DNA of 64,000 nt. Source: Alkalibaculum sporogenes (GTDB taxonomy: Bacteria > Bacillota > Clostridia > Eubacteriales > Alkalibacteraceae). Both the position numbers and the translations under genes were made by a program. The first letter of the stretch is position 1. Each line of letters opens with the position of its first letter. The stretch spans positions 1 through 64,000 of the forward strand of contig NZ_WHNX01000012.1 in the NCBI RefSeq assembly GCF_009362815.1, read 5' to 3'. Shown here one piece after another: positions 8,787 to 20,550 of this stretch. The notes under the pieces were generated by a model. It had not been told where the DNA came from. It did not search any database and saw nothing but the letters and a program-made list of their open reading frames with translations.

Positions 8787-8814
8787 TTAAGATTTAGTAA
8801 AATTAAATGATATG

Positions 8815-8843
8815 TTGACCGATTATAAGGCTTATTATATAAT
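8815..8843 (+). promoter_or_regulatory. uvrBA promoter
   Basis: TTGACC, a 17-bp spacer and a perfect TATAAT, just downstream of the repeat element. Confidence 0.8.
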
Positions 8844-8848
8844 TGATA

Positions 8849-8862
8849 CGAACATACGTTTG
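8849..8862. promoter_or_regulatory. LexA (SOS) box
   Basis: CGAACATACGTTTG matches the Firmicute LexA site CGAACRNRYGTTYC at 13 of 14 positions. It covers the expected transcription start of uvrBA, so LexA would block RNA polymerase until DNA damage. Confidence 0.75.
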
Positions 8863-8898
8863 AGGAATGAAAAGTAAGCTGGAAGGAGTGAGATAAAG

Positions 8899-10851
8899 AT
8901 GGCTGATTTTAAAGTTACTTCTGATTACAATCCTATGGGAGATCAGAGTAATGCTATTGAGCAATTAAGCCTAGGCCTAAATAATGGTGTAAAGGCCCAG
9001 ACATTATTAGGTGTAACTGGTTCTGGAAAGACATATACTATGGCTAAAGTTATAGAAAAGGTCAATAAACCAACTTTAATAATGGCTCATAATAAAACTT
9101 TGGCTGCTCAATTATACAATGAATTCAAAGAGTTCTTCGTTGAAAATGCAGTAGAGTATTTTGTGAGTTATTACGATTATTATCAACCAGAAGCTTATGT
9201 GCCACGTTCTGATTTGTTTATAGAAAAAGATGCATCTATAAATGATGAGATAGATAAATTAAGGCATTCAGCTACAGCCTCTTTATTTGAACGAAGAGAT
9301 GTAGTGGTGGTAGCAAGTGTATCTTGCATATATGGTTTAGGTAGTCCTATAGATTATGAAAACTTAGTTGTATCTTTAAGGCCACAGATGGAAAAAGATC
9401 GGGATGAAGTTATTAGAAAACTTGTGGATATTCAGTATCAAAGAAACGATATTAATTTTACTAGGGGAACTTTTCGTGTGCGAGGAGACGTGTTGGAGAT
9501 ATTTCCAACTAGTTCTACAGATAAGGCAGTAAGGATAGAATTTTTTGGTGATGAAATTGAAAGAATTTCAGAGATAGATGTAATCACAGGTGAAATAACT
9601 GGGTATAGAAAGCATATATCAATATTCCCAGCATCACATTATGCTACAACTCCTGAAAAATTAGAGAAAGCTATTATTAAAATAGAAGATGAACTTAAAG
9701 AGACCTGTAAAGAATTTGATAAAGAGGGAAAACTAGTTGAAGCACAAAGAATCGAACAGCGAACAAATTACGATATAGAAATGTTGAAAGAAATGGGTTA
9801 TTGCAATGGAATAGAAAATTATTCAAGGCATATTAGTGGATTAGAACCTGGTAGTGCACCTTTTACTTTGATAGATTATTTTCCTGAGGACTTTTTGTTA
9901 ATTGTTGATGAATCACATGTTACCATACCTCAGGTTAGAGGTATGTATGCAGGGGACAGGTCTAGAAAAAACAATTTAGTTGACTATGGATTTAGATTAC
10001 CATCAGCTTTAGATAATAGACCACTTAACTTTGAAGAGTTTGAAAACAAGATAAATCAAGTTATATTTACTACAGCCACTCCAGGCCCTTATGAGAATAA
10101 TACAGCGATCAAAGTAGTGGAGCAAATTATTAGGCCAACTGGTCTTGTGGATCCAGAAATAGAAGTAGTGCCAGTCAAAGGACAAATTGATCATTTAATA
10201 GGACAAATTAATATAAAGATTGAACAAAAACAAAGAATATTGGTTACAACATTGACAAAACGAATGTCAGAAGACTTGACAAACTATCTTAAAGGAATAG
10301 ATATTAAGGTACAATACGTACATTCAGATATAGATACATTAGAAAGAACAAAAATTATAAGGGATTTAAGACTTGGTATATACGATGTGCTAATTGGCAT
10401 CAATTTATTAAGGGAAGGTCTAGACATTCCAGAAGTTGGTTTGGTTGCTATTTTAGATGCTGACAAGGAAGGATTCTTGAGATCTGAAACATCTTTGATT
10501 CAAACAATAGGACGAGCTGCTAGGAATGTAGATGGAAGAGTAATAATGTACGCTGATTCTATTACTAGATCAATGGAAAATGCTATTAGGGAAACTGATA
10601 GAAGAAGAGAAATACAAAGAAAGTATAATAGAGAAAATAATATTACTCCCACTTCTATTTCTAAGAAGATACACGATGCTATCGAGGTTACTAGAGTAGC
10701 TGAGGGGGAAGTAGAGTACCTAGCAGGTGAAACTGTACAGGATATTATTATAAAATTAGAAGAAGAAATGAAAATAGCAGCAGTTGATTTAGAGTTTGAA
10801 AGAGCAGCTAAGTTAAGAGATAGGATTAAAGAGTTGAAGTTAAAAGAGTGA
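8899..10851 (+). CDS. uvrB: Excinuclease ABC subunit B
   Basis: A 650-aa DNA-damage-verifying helicase of nucleotide excision repair. Walker A GVTGSGKT is near residue 38, the beta-hairpin segment [10 protein letters not shown] follows at about 90, the helicase motifs with GRAARN are in the C-terminal half, and the UVR domain that binds UvrA/UvrC is at the very end. Length and start (GGAAGGAG before the ATG) are normal. It is first in an uvrB-uvrA operon under a clear LexA box. UvrC is not in the window. Confidence 0.97.
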   Translation: MADFKVTSDYNPMGDQSNAIEQLSLGLNNGVKAQTLLGVTGSGKTYTMAKVIEKVNKPTLIMAHNKTLAAQLYNEFKEFFVENAVEYFVSYYDYYQPEAYVPRSDLFIEKDASINDEIDKLRHSATASLFERRDVVVVASVSCIYGLGSPIDYENLVVSLRPQMEKDRDEVIRKLVDIQYQRNDINFTRGTFRVRGDVLEIFPTSSTDKAVRIEFFGDEIERISEIDVITGEITGYRKHISIFPASHYATTPEKLEKAIIKIEDELKETCKEFDKEGKLVEAQRIEQRTNYDIEMLKEMGYCNGIENYSRHISGLEPGSAPFTLIDYFPEDFLLIVDESHVTIPQVRGMYAGDRSRKNNLVDYGFRLPSALDNRPLNFEEFENKINQVIFTTATPGPYENNTAIKVVEQIIRPTGLVDPEIEVVPVKGQIDHLIGQINIKIEQKQRILVTTLTKRMSEDLTNYLKGIDIKVQYVHSDIDTLERTKIIRDLRLGIYDVLIGINLLREGLDIPEVGLVAILDADKEGFLRSETSLIQTIGRAARNVDGRVIMYADSITRSMENAIRETDRRREIQRKYNRENNITPTSISKKIHDAIEVTRVAEGEVEYLAGETVQDIIIKLEEEMKIAAVDLEFERAAKLRDRIKELKLKE

Positions 10852-10965
10852 AATGAAATATGCAAAGTTGACTAGGCTACTAAATTGAAATTAGAAAACC
10901 AGAATATTTAACTACAGAACTTTATGTTTTGTTTATAAAATTATGAATGATTGAAGGAGAAAAGA

Positions 10966-13782
10966 ATGAAATACATTACAGTATGTGGTGCAAAGGAACA
11001 TAATTTAAAGAATATAGATATAAAGATACCTAGAGATAAGTTTATAGTGTTTACTGGTTTAAGTGGTTCTGGGAAATCTTCTCTAGCCTTTGATACTATA
11101 TATGCCGAAGGTCAACGAAGATATGTTGAGTCTCTATCATCTTATGCTAGACAGTTTCTAGGACAAATGAGTAAACCTGATGTTGAGTATATCGAAGGAT
11201 TATCGCCAGCAATCTCAATAGATCAAAAAACGACTAATAGAAATCCTCGATCTACTGTAGGTACCGTAACAGAAATTTACGATTATTATCGATTATTATA
11301 TGCCCGTATAGGAATACCACATTGTCCAAAGTGCGGTAAAGAAATAAGTACTCAATCTGTAGATCAAATGGTAGATAGTATTATGTCTATGGATTTAGGA
11401 ACAAAATTTCAAATACTTGCTCCTGTAGTACGAGGTGAAAAAGGGCAACATAAGAAATTGCTAGGTTCTATCAAACGTGATGGCTTTGTAAGAGTCACTA
11501 TTGATGGAGAATTGTATGAATTGAGTGACGAGATTAATCTGGATAAAAATAAGAAACACAATATAGAAGTAGTTATAGATCGACTTATTCTAAAAGAATC
11601 TATAGTTAAAAGGCTATCAGATTCAATAGAGACGACATTAAAAATGTCTGAAGGTATGCTAATTATAGATATTATAGGTGGAGAAAGAATTGTATATAGT
11701 GAAAAGTTTGCTTGTGAAGAATGTGGAATAGCTATCGATAAGCTAGAACCTAGAATGTTTTCTTTTAATAGTCCATTTGGAATGTGTAACACCTGCCATG
11801 GATTAGGATTCCATAGACAAGTAGATCCGGATTTGTTAATTCCAGATAAAACTTTACCTATAACAAAAGGTGCGCTTAACTTTTATGGTGTTAGCGATGA
11901 GGATAGTTATTATCATGCAGTTATCAATGAGGTAGCTAAATTACATAATTTTTCACTAGCTGAACCTCTAGAAAATGCGCCAGAGCAATTTATACATGAA
12001 TTGTATTATGGATGTTCTACGCCTGTTTCGATTCAGTTTAACTCACATTTTGGCGGTTGGAAAGAAAGAGAAGTTGTATTTGAAGGACTTATTAACAATA
12101 TGGAAAGACGTTATAAAGAGAGCAACTCTGAATATGTACTATCGAAAATTGAAAATTACATGTCTGAAACGCCGTGTCCTAGTTGTAAAGCAAAAAGATT
12201 AAATGAAAATAGCTTAGCAGTTACTGTGAAAGATATAAATATTATAGAATTGACTAATATGTCTATAAATAATTCTATTAACTTTTTTGAAACCATAGAA
12301 TTTACATCTAAAGAAAAACTTATTTCTCAACAAGTTTTGAAAGAAATTACTGCAAGGCTTAGTTTTTTAAGGGATGTAGGACTTGACTACCTTTCTCTTT
12401 CAAGGAGTGCTGGAACTTTATCTGGTGGAGAATCTCAAAGGATTAGACTTGCTACTCAAATTGGCGCTGGATTAGTAGGTGTATTATACGTATTGGATGA
12501 ACCTAGTATTGGGCTTCACCAAAGAGATAATCGAAAACTATTAAGTGCACTTCGAAATTTAACAAATTTAGGTAACACACTAATAGTGGTAGAACATGAT
12601 GAAGATACTATGTATGAAGCTGACCATATTGTGGATATTGGACCTGGTGCTGGAATACATGGTGGTGAAATAGTTGCTGAAGGAAATGTAGATAAGATTA
12701 AAAAAACTAGAAAATCTCTTACAGGGCAATACCTAAGTGGAAAAAAAACTATACCTATGCCTAGTACTAGAAGAGGCGGCAATGGTAATAAAATTGAAAT
12801 TATTGGTGCAAATGAGAACAATCTAAAAAATATTGATATTCAAATACCCCTTGGTACATTTACATGCATAACAGGAGTTTCTGGGTCGGGGAAAAGCACT
12901 CTAATTAATGAAATCCTCTATAAAGGGGTAGCGCAAAAAATCAATCGTTCTTCTCAAAAGATAGGTAAACACCGTAAAATCTTAGGAATAGAGAATATAG
13001 ATAAAATAATAGATATAGATCAGTCTCCAATTGGGCGAACTCCTAGATCTAATCCTGCTACTTACACAGGAGTTTTCGATATTATTAGAGATGTATTTGC
13101 TAAAACCCCTGAAGCTAAGACAAGAGGGTATCAAAAAGGGAGATTTAGCTTTAACGTAAAAGGTGGAAGGTGTGAGAATTGTAAAGGCGATGGAATTATA
13201 AAAATTGAAATGCATTTTCTCCCAGATGTATATGTTCCCTGTGAAGTTTGTAAGGGAGAACGTTACAATAGAGAAACCTTACAGGTAAAGTACAAGGGGA
13301 AAAACATTTCAGATGTTCTTAATATGTCTGTAGAAGAAGCTTTAGAATTTTTTAAGAATATTCCTAGAATAGATGCAAAGTTGAGGACACTATATGAAGT
13401 TGGTTTGGGTTATATCAAGTTAGGGCAACCATCAACTCAGCTTTCAGGTGGAGAAGCTCAAAGGATTAAATTGGCTACAGAATTGAGCAAGAGAAGTACA
13501 GGTAAAACCCTTTATATTTTAGATGAACCGACAACTGGTCTGCATATTGCAGATGTGGACAAACTAATTATGGTACTAAATAAATTAGCTGATAGTGGAA
13601 ACACCGTCGTAGTGATTGAGCATAATTTAGATGTAATAAAAGTATCAGACCATATCATTGATTTAGGACCTGAAGGTGGGGATGGAGGAGGAACTATTGT
13701 TGCTATAGGAACTCCAGAACAGGTATCGAAACATGAAAAATCATACACAGGTCAATTTCTCGAAAGGATATTTCAGAAATAA
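10966..13782 (+). CDS. uvrA: Excinuclease ABC subunit A
   Basis: A 938-aa damage-recognition ATPase with two ABC modules. Walker [10 protein letters not shown] is near residue 31 and GVSGSGKST lies in the second half; signatures LSGGESQR and LSGGEAQR and several CxxC zinc pairs (CPKCG, CEECG, CENCKG, CEVCKG) are present. It loads UvrB onto damaged DNA. A TTG at 10951 is in frame, but it overlaps the ribosome site AAGGAG that serves the ATG at 10966, so the ATG is chosen. It is co-transcribed with uvrB. Confidence 0.97.
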   Translation: MKYITVCGAKEHNLKNIDIKIPRDKFIVFTGLSGSGKSSLAFDTIYAEGQRRYVESLSSYARQFLGQMSKPDVEYIEGLSPAISIDQKTTNRNPRSTVGTVTEIYDYYRLLYARIGIPHCPKCGKEISTQSVDQMVDSIMSMDLGTKFQILAPVVRGEKGQHKKLLGSIKRDGFVRVTIDGELYELSDEINLDKNKKHNIEVVIDRLILKESIVKRLSDSIETTLKMSEGMLIIDIIGGERIVYSEKFACEECGIAIDKLEPRMFSFNSPFGMCNTCHGLGFHRQVDPDLLIPDKTLPITKGALNFYGVSDEDSYYHAVINEVAKLHNFSLAEPLENAPEQFIHELYYGCSTPVSIQFNSHFGGWKEREVVFEGLINNMERRYKESNSEYVLSKIENYMSETPCPSCKAKRLNENSLAVTVKDINIIELTNMSINNSINFFETIEFTSKEKLISQQVLKEITARLSFLRDVGLDYLSLSRSAGTLSGGESQRIRLATQIGAGLVGVLYVLDEPSIGLHQRDNRKLLSALRNLTNLGNTLIVVEHDEDTMYEADHIVDIGPGAGIHGGEIVAEGNVDKIKKTRKSLTGQYLSGKKTIPMPSTRRGGNGNKIEIIGANENNLKNIDIQIPLGTFTCITGVSGSGKSTLINEILYKGVAQKINRSSQKIGKHRKILGIENIDKIIDIDQSPIGRTPRSNPATYTGVFDIIRDVFAKTPEAKTRGYQKGRFSFNVKGGRCENCKGDGIIKIEMHFLPDVYVPCEVCKGERYNRETLQVKYKGKNISDVLNMSVEEALEFFKNIPRIDAKLRTLYEVGLGYIKLGQPSTQLSGGEAQRIKLATELSKRSTGKTLYILDEPTTGLHIADVDKLIMVLNKLADSGNTVVVIEHNLDVIKVSDHIIDLGPEGGDGGGTIVAIGTPEQVSKHEKSYTGQFLERIFQK

Positions 13783-13893
13783 ATATAGTTTATACAGACA
13801 GGCCCATATATTTTAGTAGAAAAATGTAAGTACTTCCATAGTATACAGAAGAGATATTTGATATAATGAATAAAAAAGAAATAGGTGGGAAAT

Positions 13894-14379
13894 ATGGGTA
13901 AAGAGAATATAAAAACATTTATAAGTAAAAAGCGTCTTACTCTGCTAATTTGTATATTTCTTATTCTATTATTAATTTGGCTTACACCGTTTATTTATAC
14001 TAAGTTCAAGTTATCTGCATTACATGTAGAAGAAGTGTCAAAGATAGTATATGTTCAATATGAAGGCATGCCACTTTCTTCAAAAATTAATATTAAAAAG
14101 TATTTTTCTGTTAATGAAGATAAACTCAAACTCGAAGAATTTGTGACCATGTTTGAGAATGGAAAGTATATATCGAAAAAGACTAACCCAAAGACATCGG
14201 AAATGTTTTTTTTGTATTTTGAGGATGATACAGTTGTAAATGCCTATGTAGTAGATAACACCCTGGGATTTCAGTATGGAGAGTATTGGGTCAATATAGA
14301 GGGTCTAGAAGAATTTATGTCTTCAATGAAACCAATGGAGTTAATAGAAATATCGGGTATTGTACCATACACTAACTGA
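13894..14379 (+). CDS. Membrane-anchored protein of unknown function
   Basis: About 161 aa. A basic N-terminus is followed by one strong membrane segment (about residues 13-35) and an extracytoplasmic domain of about 120 residues with no Cys and no motif I recognise. The ATG at 13894 is preferred to an in-frame GTG at 13885, which overlaps the ribosome site GGTGGG. It lies alone between uvrA and tig. No function is assigned. Confidence 0.7.
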   Translation: MGKENIKTFISKKRLTLLICIFLILLLIWLTPFIYTKFKLSALHVEEVSKIVYVQYEGMPLSSKINIKKYFSVNEDKLKLEEFVTMFENGKYISKKTNPKTSEMFFLYFEDDTVVNAYVVDNTLGFQYGEYWVNIEGLEEFMSSMKPMELIEISGIVPYTN

Positions 14380-14495
14380 TGGTCCGTGAGAAATTATATT
14401 AAGCAAAGATTTTAAGATACTTTGTGTTAGCCTTTAGATATCAATGATCATTGATTTTTCGTTTCTTAGTTACCTAAGGAATTTCATTTAACGGC

Positions 14496-14524
14496 TCGAC
14501 ATGAATGTAAGCTTATGGTACAAT
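14496..14524 (+). promoter_or_regulatory. Promoter of tig
   Basis: TCGACA, a 17-bp spacer and TACAAT, about 60 bp before the trigger factor start. Confidence 0.65.
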
Positions 14525-14581
14525 GTAAAGGTTAAAATTTTGTTTATGTTAAGGTAAATACATAATAATAGGAGGATTTTC

Positions 14582-15871
14582 ATGGTTTCAACTGTAGAGA
14601 AAATAGAAAAGAATGTAGCGACACTAAAGATAGAAGTTTCATCTGAGGATTTTAATAAAGCTATTAATAAATCATATAATAAAAATAAAGTTAGCTTTAA
14701 TGTAGCTGGGTTTAGAAAAGGGAAGGCTCCTAGGAGTATCATTGAGAGACAATATGGGGAAAATGTATTTTATGAAGATGCATTAGATTTCGCGTTTCCT
14801 GAAGCTTATTCTAAAGCAATAGAGGAACATGAATTATTTCCAGTAGCAAGACCAGACATGGAAACAATAGATCAGATTAGTGCTTCAGAAGGTTTAACTA
14901 TAACAGTAAGTGTTGCAATTAAGCCAGAAGTGGTATTAGGTGAATATAAAGGCACTGAAATTAATAGCTTAACTTATGAAGTTACAGAAGAAGATTTAAA
15001 TGAAGAATTATTGAAATTGCAAACACAAAATGCAAGATTGGTTAGCATAGATGATGCAGTTGCTAAAGATGGAGATACAGTGATCTTAGATTTCGAAGGG
15101 TTTAATGATGGTGTAGCTTTTGAAGGTGGTAAAGGTGAAAATTATAGTCTTGTACTAGGCTCTAATACATTTATTCCGGGCTTTGAAGATCAATTAGTAG
15201 GTGTTAAGGTAGGAGAAGAAAAGGAAGTCAATGTTACTTTTCCAGAAGAATATCATGCAGCAGATCTTTCGGGTAAGCCAGTAGTATTTAAAGTGAAAGT
15301 TAATGAAATAAAGGTTCAAGAATTACCTGATATAGATGATGAGTTTGTAAAAGATATTAGTGAATTTGATACTTTAGAAGAATTTAAAGCAGATCAAAAA
15401 TCTAAGATACTAGAAGCGAAGCTTATATCATTAAAAGAAGAAGCTGAGGAAAAAGTGTTAGAAGTAGCTGTAGGTAATTCTAGTATTGAAGTACCTGAAC
15501 CGATGATCGCTGAAGAAATCGAAAAATCTTTACAAAATTTTGAATACCGTATGAAGATGCAGGGTATAAGTATGGAAGACTACTTCAAATTTACTAATGG
15601 TTCTGTTGATTCTTTAAAAGCTGACATTAGAGAAGATGTAATTAGAAAAATTAAAACAGAATTAGTTTTAGAAAAGATTACTGAAGTAGAAAACATAGAA
15701 GCATCTGAAGAAGCTATACAAGAAGAAATGGTTAACTATGCTAAGTCTTATAATATTGAAATTGACAAGTTAAAAGAAAGTACTACTGAAAATGAAATAG
15801 AATATTTTAAGTCTCTAGCTAAGAAAAAAGAAACTGTACAATTGTTAATAAATCAAGCAATACAAAAATAA
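14582..15871 (+). CDS. tig: Trigger factor, ribosome-bound chaperone
   Basis: 429 aa, the normal length. The N-terminal ribosome-binding domain carries the signature GFRKGKAPRS (residues about 44-53), followed by an FKBP-type prolyl isomerase domain (about 160-245) and the alpha-helical C-terminal chaperone arms. It binds at the ribosome exit tunnel and shields new chains. AGGAGG precedes the ATG. It heads the conserved tig-clpP-clpX-lon-engB order. Confidence 0.97.
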   Translation: MVSTVEKIEKNVATLKIEVSSEDFNKAINKSYNKNKVSFNVAGFRKGKAPRSIIERQYGENVFYEDALDFAFPEAYSKAIEEHELFPVARPDMETIDQISASEGLTITVSVAIKPEVVLGEYKGTEINSLTYEVTEEDLNEELLKLQTQNARLVSIDDAVAKDGDTVILDFEGFNDGVAFEGGKGENYSLVLGSNTFIPGFEDQLVGVKVGEEKEVNVTFPEEYHAADLSGKPVVFKVKVNEIKVQELPDIDDEFVKDISEFDTLEEFKADQKSKILEAKLISLKEEAEEKVLEVAVGNSSIEVPEPMIAEEIEKSLQNFEYRMKMQGISMEDYFKFTNGSVDSLKADIREDVIRKIKTELVLEKITEVENIEASEEAIQEEMVNYAKSYNIEIDKLKESTTENEIEYFKSLAKKKETVQLLINQAIQK

Positions 15872-15894
15872 TATATGTATAAGGAGTGAAATTT

Positions 15895-16482
15895 ATGAAT
15901 ATGAATTTAGTTCCGATGGTTGTGGAGCAAACTGGAAGAGGAGAGAGATCTTACGATATATTTTCTAGATTGCTTAAAGAAAGAATTATTTTTCTAAATG
16001 GTGAAGTAAATGATACCACTGCTACTTTAGTTGTTGCACAATTATTATTTCTAGAAGCAGAAGATGCAGACAAGGACATACAATTGTATATAAATAGTCC
16101 TGGTGGATCAATTACAGCTGGGTTTGCTATTTATGATACAATGAATTATATTAAGAGTGATGTTTCAACTATGTGTATAGGTATGGCTGCATCTATGGGA
16201 TCTTTCTTACTTTCAGCAGGTGCAAAAGGGAAAAGATACGCACTGCCTAATAGTGAGATTATGATACATCAACCTTTAGGTGGAGCAAAAGGACAATCTG
16301 TTGATGTTGAGATTTATGCAAAAAGATTGATTAGAACTAGAGATTCACTTAATAAAATATTGAGTCAAGTAACAGGTCAACCAATCGATATTATTCAAAG
16401 AGATACTGATAGAGATAATTTTATGAGTGCTGAAGAAGCAAAAGCGTATGGCTTAATAGATAAGGTCATTTCGTCTAGATAG
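15895..16482 (+). CDS. clpP: ATP-dependent Clp protease proteolytic subunit
   Basis: A 195-aa serine protease that forms the double-heptamer barrel. Catalytic Ser lies in AASMG (residue 100), His in MIHQPLG (residue 125) and Asp within RDTDRD (about 170-174). The ATG at 15895 is chosen; the upstream in-frame GTG at 15886 falls inside the ribosome site AAGGAG. It is partnered by ClpX 12 bp downstream. Confidence 0.97.
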   Translation: MNMNLVPMVVEQTGRGERSYDIFSRLLKERIIFLNGEVNDTTATLVVAQLLFLEAEDADKDIQLYINSPGGSITAGFAIYDTMNYIKSDVSTMCIGMAASMGSFLLSAGAKGKRYALPNSEIMIHQPLGGAKGQSVDVEIYAKRLIRTRDSLNKILSQVTGQPIDIIQRDTDRDNFMSAEEAKAYGLIDKVISSR

Positions 16483-16494
16483 AGAGGTGTTAGA

Positions 16495-17826
16495 GTGGCA
16501 AAAAAGGATGACAATAAACAAATTAATTGTTCCTTCTGTGGGAAATCTCAATCTCAAGTTAAGAGAATGGTGGCAGGACCTGGAGTTTATATCTGTAATG
16601 AATGTATAGATTTGTGTCAAGAAATTGTCGGTGAAGAGTTCGTTGATATGGATATAGATTTTTCAGAAATACCTACTCCACATGAGATAAAAGCTTATTT
16701 AGATGAGTTTGTAATCTCACAAGAGAAGGCAAAGAAATCTTTGTCTGTAGCAGTATATAATCATTACAAGAGAATAAATACATCGTCAATAGATGATGTA
16801 GAATTACAAAAAAGCAATATACTTATGCTTGGACCCACTGGGTCAGGGAAAACTTTACTTGCACAAACATTAGCTAAAATTTTAAATGTTCCTTTTGCAA
16901 TAGCTGATGCTACATCTCTTACAGAAGCAGGTTATGTAGGTGAAGATGTCGAGAATATTTTACTTAAATTAATTCAGGCTGCAGATTATGATGTTGAAAG
17001 AGCACAAAGAGGTATCATCTATATTGATGAACTCGATAAAATAGCTAGAAAAAGTGAAAATCCTTCTATCACTAGAGATGTTAGTGGTGAAGGTGTGCAG
17101 CAAGCTCTACTGAAGATACTTGAGGGTACTGTAGCAAATGTTCCACCACAAGGTGGAAGAAAACATCCTCATCAAGAGTTTTTACAAATAGATACTACTA
17201 ATGTTTTATTTATTTGTGGTGGTGCTTTTGATGGCATTGAAAAAATCATTAACAAGCGTACTGGAAATAAGTCAATAGGTTTTGGCGCTGAAGTAAAAGG
17301 TAAAAAAGAAATTCAAGATGGTGCGTTACTTAAGCAAATCCAACCGAAGGATTTATTGAAATTTGGTTTAATACCAGAATTCGTAGGTAGAGTTCCTATT
17401 ATTACTACTTTAGAACCACTCGATGAACAAGCGCTTATTAATATTCTTACAGAACCTAAAAATGCACTTGTAAAGCAATATAAGAAATTATTCGAATTGG
17501 ATGATGTTGAATTATCATTTGAGAAGGATGCATTAGAAGCTATTGCTGAAAAGACTATAAAACACGAAACTGGTGCAAGGGGATTAAGAGGTATTATAGA
17601 AGAAATTATGTTAGATGTGATGTACGATATACCTTCGAACAAGGATATAGTTAAGTGTATTATCTCGAAGGATACTATTATAAACAATACAGCACCAATA
17701 TTAGTGTATAAAGAGAAAGTTAAAAAAAGCACTGTAAAAAAAGATAGTAAAACTGATGTGAAAGACGATAAAAAAATTGATCTTAAAAAAGACAGCAAAA
17801 AAAATGATAAAGAAAGCGCAAGTTAA
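16495..17826 (+). CDS. clpX: ClpX unfoldase with an unusual lysine-rich C-terminal tail
   Basis: 443 aa. The N-terminal zinc-binding domain has CSFCG and CNECIDLC, followed by the AAA+ module with Walker A GPTGSGKT and the sensor region FVGRVP. ClpX recognises tagged substrates, including those carrying the tmRNA tag, and feeds them to ClpP. The GTG start has GAGGTG upstream. After the normal family end the protein adds about 30 residues, nearly all Lys, Asp and Ser (about 413-443), which I do not know from other ClpX proteins. Confidence 0.96.
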   Translation: MAKKDDNKQINCSFCGKSQSQVKRMVAGPGVYICNECIDLCQEIVGEEFVDMDIDFSEIPTPHEIKAYLDEFVISQEKAKKSLSVAVYNHYKRINTSSIDDVELQKSNILMLGPTGSGKTLLAQTLAKILNVPFAIADATSLTEAGYVGEDVENILLKLIQAADYDVERAQRGIIYIDELDKIARKSENPSITRDVSGEGVQQALLKILEGTVANVPPQGGRKHPHQEFLQIDTTNVLFICGGAFDGIEKIINKRTGNKSIGFGAEVKGKKEIQDGALLKQIQPKDLLKFGLIPEFVGRVPIITTLEPLDEQALINILTEPKNALVKQYKKLFELDDVELSFEKDALEAIAEKTIKHETGARGLRGIIEEIMLDVMYDIPSNKDIVKCIISKDTIINNTAPILVYKEKVKKSTVKKDSKTDVKDDKKIDLKKDSKKNDKESAS

Positions 17827-17921
17827 TTATAGAGTCTAAGCATATAAAGCAATATAGATTCTTGATTATAATAGTTTTATTATTATATAGTAGATTAAGT
17901 ACATTTAGAATTATATACTAA

Positions 17922-17956
17922 AAGCAATCAAATATAGAGGTTGATTGCTTTTTTTT
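17922..17956 (+). terminator. Terminator after clpX
   Basis: AAGCAATCAA pairs with TTGATTGCTT around nine bases, followed by a run of eight T. Confidence 0.85.
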
Positions 17957-18012
17957 ATCGCGAAGACAATGAGCCAAGCGGCTGCTTGCAGACATTTGGC
18001 GACTGTCCGCGT

Positions 18013-18050
18013 AACCACGGAGAACTCGCGAAGCGTGTTTATCTGTGGTT
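18013..18050. repeat. Short palindromic hairpin repeat, copy 1
   Basis: AACCAC pairs with GTGGTT and the tip AACTCGCGAAGCGTGTT forms a stem with a GAA loop. The same 17-base tip recurs at 45966-45982. No T run follows, so it is not a terminator. It sits in a patch (17957-18050) richer in GC than its surroundings, between clpX and lon. Confidence 0.6.
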
Positions 18051-18124
18051 GTAATACATTAGATACTTACATTTACTCAAAAAATATCTTTTTTATTTGT
18101 AATAAGTAGAAAATATAGTTAAAA

Positions 18125-18133
18125 TGGTATAAT
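18125..18133 (+). promoter_or_regulatory. Extended -10 promoter of lon
   Basis: TGGTATAAT, an extended -10 element without a clear -35, about 60 bp before the lon start. I see no CIRCE or CtsR-type operator near it. Confidence 0.5.
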
Positions 18134-18192
18134 AAATAAACTAGATAGATTAAAACTATATAAAGTGTTATATATTTCAAGGAGGGAATATT

Positions 18193-20550
18193 GTGAGTTC
18201 AAATATTGATTTACAGAGTTTAGATGATACTATAGTTATCGTTGAAGATAAAGCTTATCCATTAATTCCACTTAGAGGTTTAAGTGTTTTTCCAGGAATG
18301 GTAATGCACTTTGATGTTGGTAGAAGTAAATCTGTTAGTGCTTTGGAAGAAGCTATGGCAGATGATCAAATAGTTGTTTTAGTTTGCCAAAAAGATGCAG
18401 ATGTCGATATGCCAGAAAAAGAGGATCTCTATGATGTGGGCACTATCGCAATGGTAAAGCAGCTGCTAAAAATGCCTGGTAATATCATCAGAGTGTTAGT
18501 TGAGATACAAAGTAGAGTGTATATAAAAGAATATATCGATATAGAACCTTATATTAAAGTTCTTATTGACGATATAAAAGGTTCTGAACTAGAGGATAAA
18601 GAAAGTATAGCCCTACAAAGAATGACGAAGCAGACTTTTACAAAGTATTTAAGTCTAACGAAAAAAGCTTCTCCAGATATTATTCTAGCAATGGAGTCTA
18701 TTGATGATACAGATCAATTACTAGATGTAATTGGTGCCAATTTAATTTTAGATATGGAAGAGAGCCAAGAGTTATTACAAGAAATAGATACTAAGATGAG
18801 ACTTTTTAAAACTTATGAGGTTTTAGTGAAGGAATTAGAACTTCTAGAGATAGAAAAAGACATTGATGATAAAGTAAAAGACCAAATGGATAAGCAACAA
18901 AAGGAATACTTTCTTAGAGAACAAATGAGAGTAATCCAAGATGAATTAGGCGATGGACCTACTGGAAATATTATTGAAGAGTATAGGGAAAAGCTAGAAG
19001 AATTAAATTTAGATGATGAAATTAAAGAAAAAGTAGAAAAAGAAATTTCAAGACTAGCAAAGGTTCCATCTGGAACTAGCGAATCAGGAGTAATACAAAC
19101 ATATATTGAGTGGATACTTGAATTACCGTGGGATAAACAAACAGATGAAGTGTTAGATTTAAAAAAAGCTAGAAATGTACTTGATGAAGATCATTATTCT
19201 TTAGAAAAAGTAAAAGAAAGAATCTTAGAATACCTAGCTGTAGCTAAGTTATCACATTCTTTAAAAGGTCCAATCTTATGCCTTGTAGGACCTCCAGGAG
19301 TAGGCAAGACATCTATAGCTAGAAGTATTGCAAGATCTACAGATAGGAAATTTGTTAGAATGTCACTAGGTGGAATGAGAGATGAAGCTGAGATAAGAGG
19401 CCATCGTCGTACCTATGTTGGTGCAATTCCAGGTAGAATTATATACAATATTAAACAGGCAGAGAGTAAAAATCCACTATTCCTACTAGATGAGATCGAT
19501 AAAATGAGTCAGGATTTTAGAGGAGATCCTGCATCTGCGTTGCTAGAGGTATTAGATCCAGAGCAAAACTCAACTTTTACAGATAATTATTTAGAGTTGC
19601 CTTTTGATTTATCTAAAGTGATGTTTATTACAACTGCAAATACAATAAATAGTATACCTGTTCCATTGCTTGATAGAATGGAAATCATTGAAGTTTCTGG
19701 ATACATGGCACAAGAGAAGCTTAAAATTGTTGAAAAATACTTACTACCTAAACAAATTAAGATGCATGGTTTGAAACGTAGTAGTATAAAAATTTCTGAA
19801 GAGACTTTAATGGAAATTATAAATTACTACTCTAGAGAATCAGGAGTTAGAGAATTAGAAAGATTAATTTCTAGGATATGTAGAGTTGTAGCAAAGATTA
19901 TAGTAGAAGAAGATAGAAAGAGTGTAACAGTAAATATTAAAAACTTAGAAAAGTTTTTAGGGATAAAAAAATATAGATTTGATATTATAGAAGATAAAAA
20001 AGAAATTGGAGTAGTCAATGGGTTAGCTTGGACTTCTGTAGGGGGAGAAACCTTGCAAATTGAAGCACTTGATATGCCAGGAAAAGGTAAGATAGAACTA
20101 ACTGGCCAGTTAGGCGATGTGATGAAAGAATCTGCTAGAGCTGGAATGAGTTATATTAGAGCTAAAGCAAAAGAACTAGGGATAAATGAAAATTTCTACA
20201 AAGAGTTAGATATACATTTGCATGTGCCGGAAGGTGCTATACCTAAGGATGGTCCATCAGCTGGTATTACAATGACTACTGCTTTAATATCTTTACTCAC
20301 TAAAAAACCAGTTAATCAAAACTTAGCAATGACAGGAGAAATAACATTAAGAGGTAGGGTGCTACCTATTGGAGGAGTTAAAGAAAAACTGTTAGCTGCT
20401 CATAGGGCAGGCATTAGAAATATTATTATTCCTGCTGATAACCAAAAAGATCTTCAAGAAATTCCTGAAAGTATAAAGGAAGATTTAAAGATATCGACTG
20501 TTAGCAATATGGATGATGTCATTAAATTAGTATTCAATGGTGAACTATAA
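18193..20550 (+). CDS. lon: ATP-dependent protease Lon
   Basis: 785 aa, a typical LonA. It has an N-terminal substrate-binding domain, an AAA+ domain with Walker A GPPGVGKT (about residues 363-370) and Walker B FLLDEIDK, and a C-terminal protease domain with the catalytic serine in KDGPSAG and lysine in GVKEKLLAA. It degrades damaged and regulatory proteins in the cytoplasm. AAGGAGGG precedes the GTG start. Its stop codon shares one base with the engB start (TAATG). Confidence 0.97.
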   Translation: MSSNIDLQSLDDTIVIVEDKAYPLIPLRGLSVFPGMVMHFDVGRSKSVSALEEAMADDQIVVLVCQKDADVDMPEKEDLYDVGTIAMVKQLLKMPGNIIRVLVEIQSRVYIKEYIDIEPYIKVLIDDIKGSELEDKESIALQRMTKQTFTKYLSLTKKASPDIILAMESIDDTDQLLDVIGANLILDMEESQELLQEIDTKMRLFKTYEVLVKELELLEIEKDIDDKVKDQMDKQQKEYFLREQMRVIQDELGDGPTGNIIEEYREKLEELNLDDEIKEKVEKEISRLAKVPSGTSESGVIQTYIEWILELPWDKQTDEVLDLKKARNVLDEDHYSLEKVKERILEYLAVAKLSHSLKGPILCLVGPPGVGKTSIARSIARSTDRKFVRMSLGGMRDEAEIRGHRRTYVGAIPGRIIYNIKQAESKNPLFLLDEIDKMSQDFRGDPASALLEVLDPEQNSTFTDNYLELPFDLSKVMFITTANTINSIPVPLLDRMEIIEVSGYMAQEKLKIVEKYLLPKQIKMHGLKRSSIKISEETLMEIINYYSRESGVRELERLISRICRVVAKIIVEEDRKSVTVNIKNLEKFLGIKKYRFDIIEDKKEIGVVNGLAWTSVGGETLQIEALDMPGKGKIELTGQLGDVMKESARAGMSYIRAKAKELGINENFYKELDIHLHVPEGAIPKDGPSAGITMTTALISLLTKKPVNQNLAMTGEITLRGRVLPIGGVKEKLLAAHRAGIRNIIIPADNQKDLQEIPESIKEDLKISTVSNMDDVIKLVFNGEL

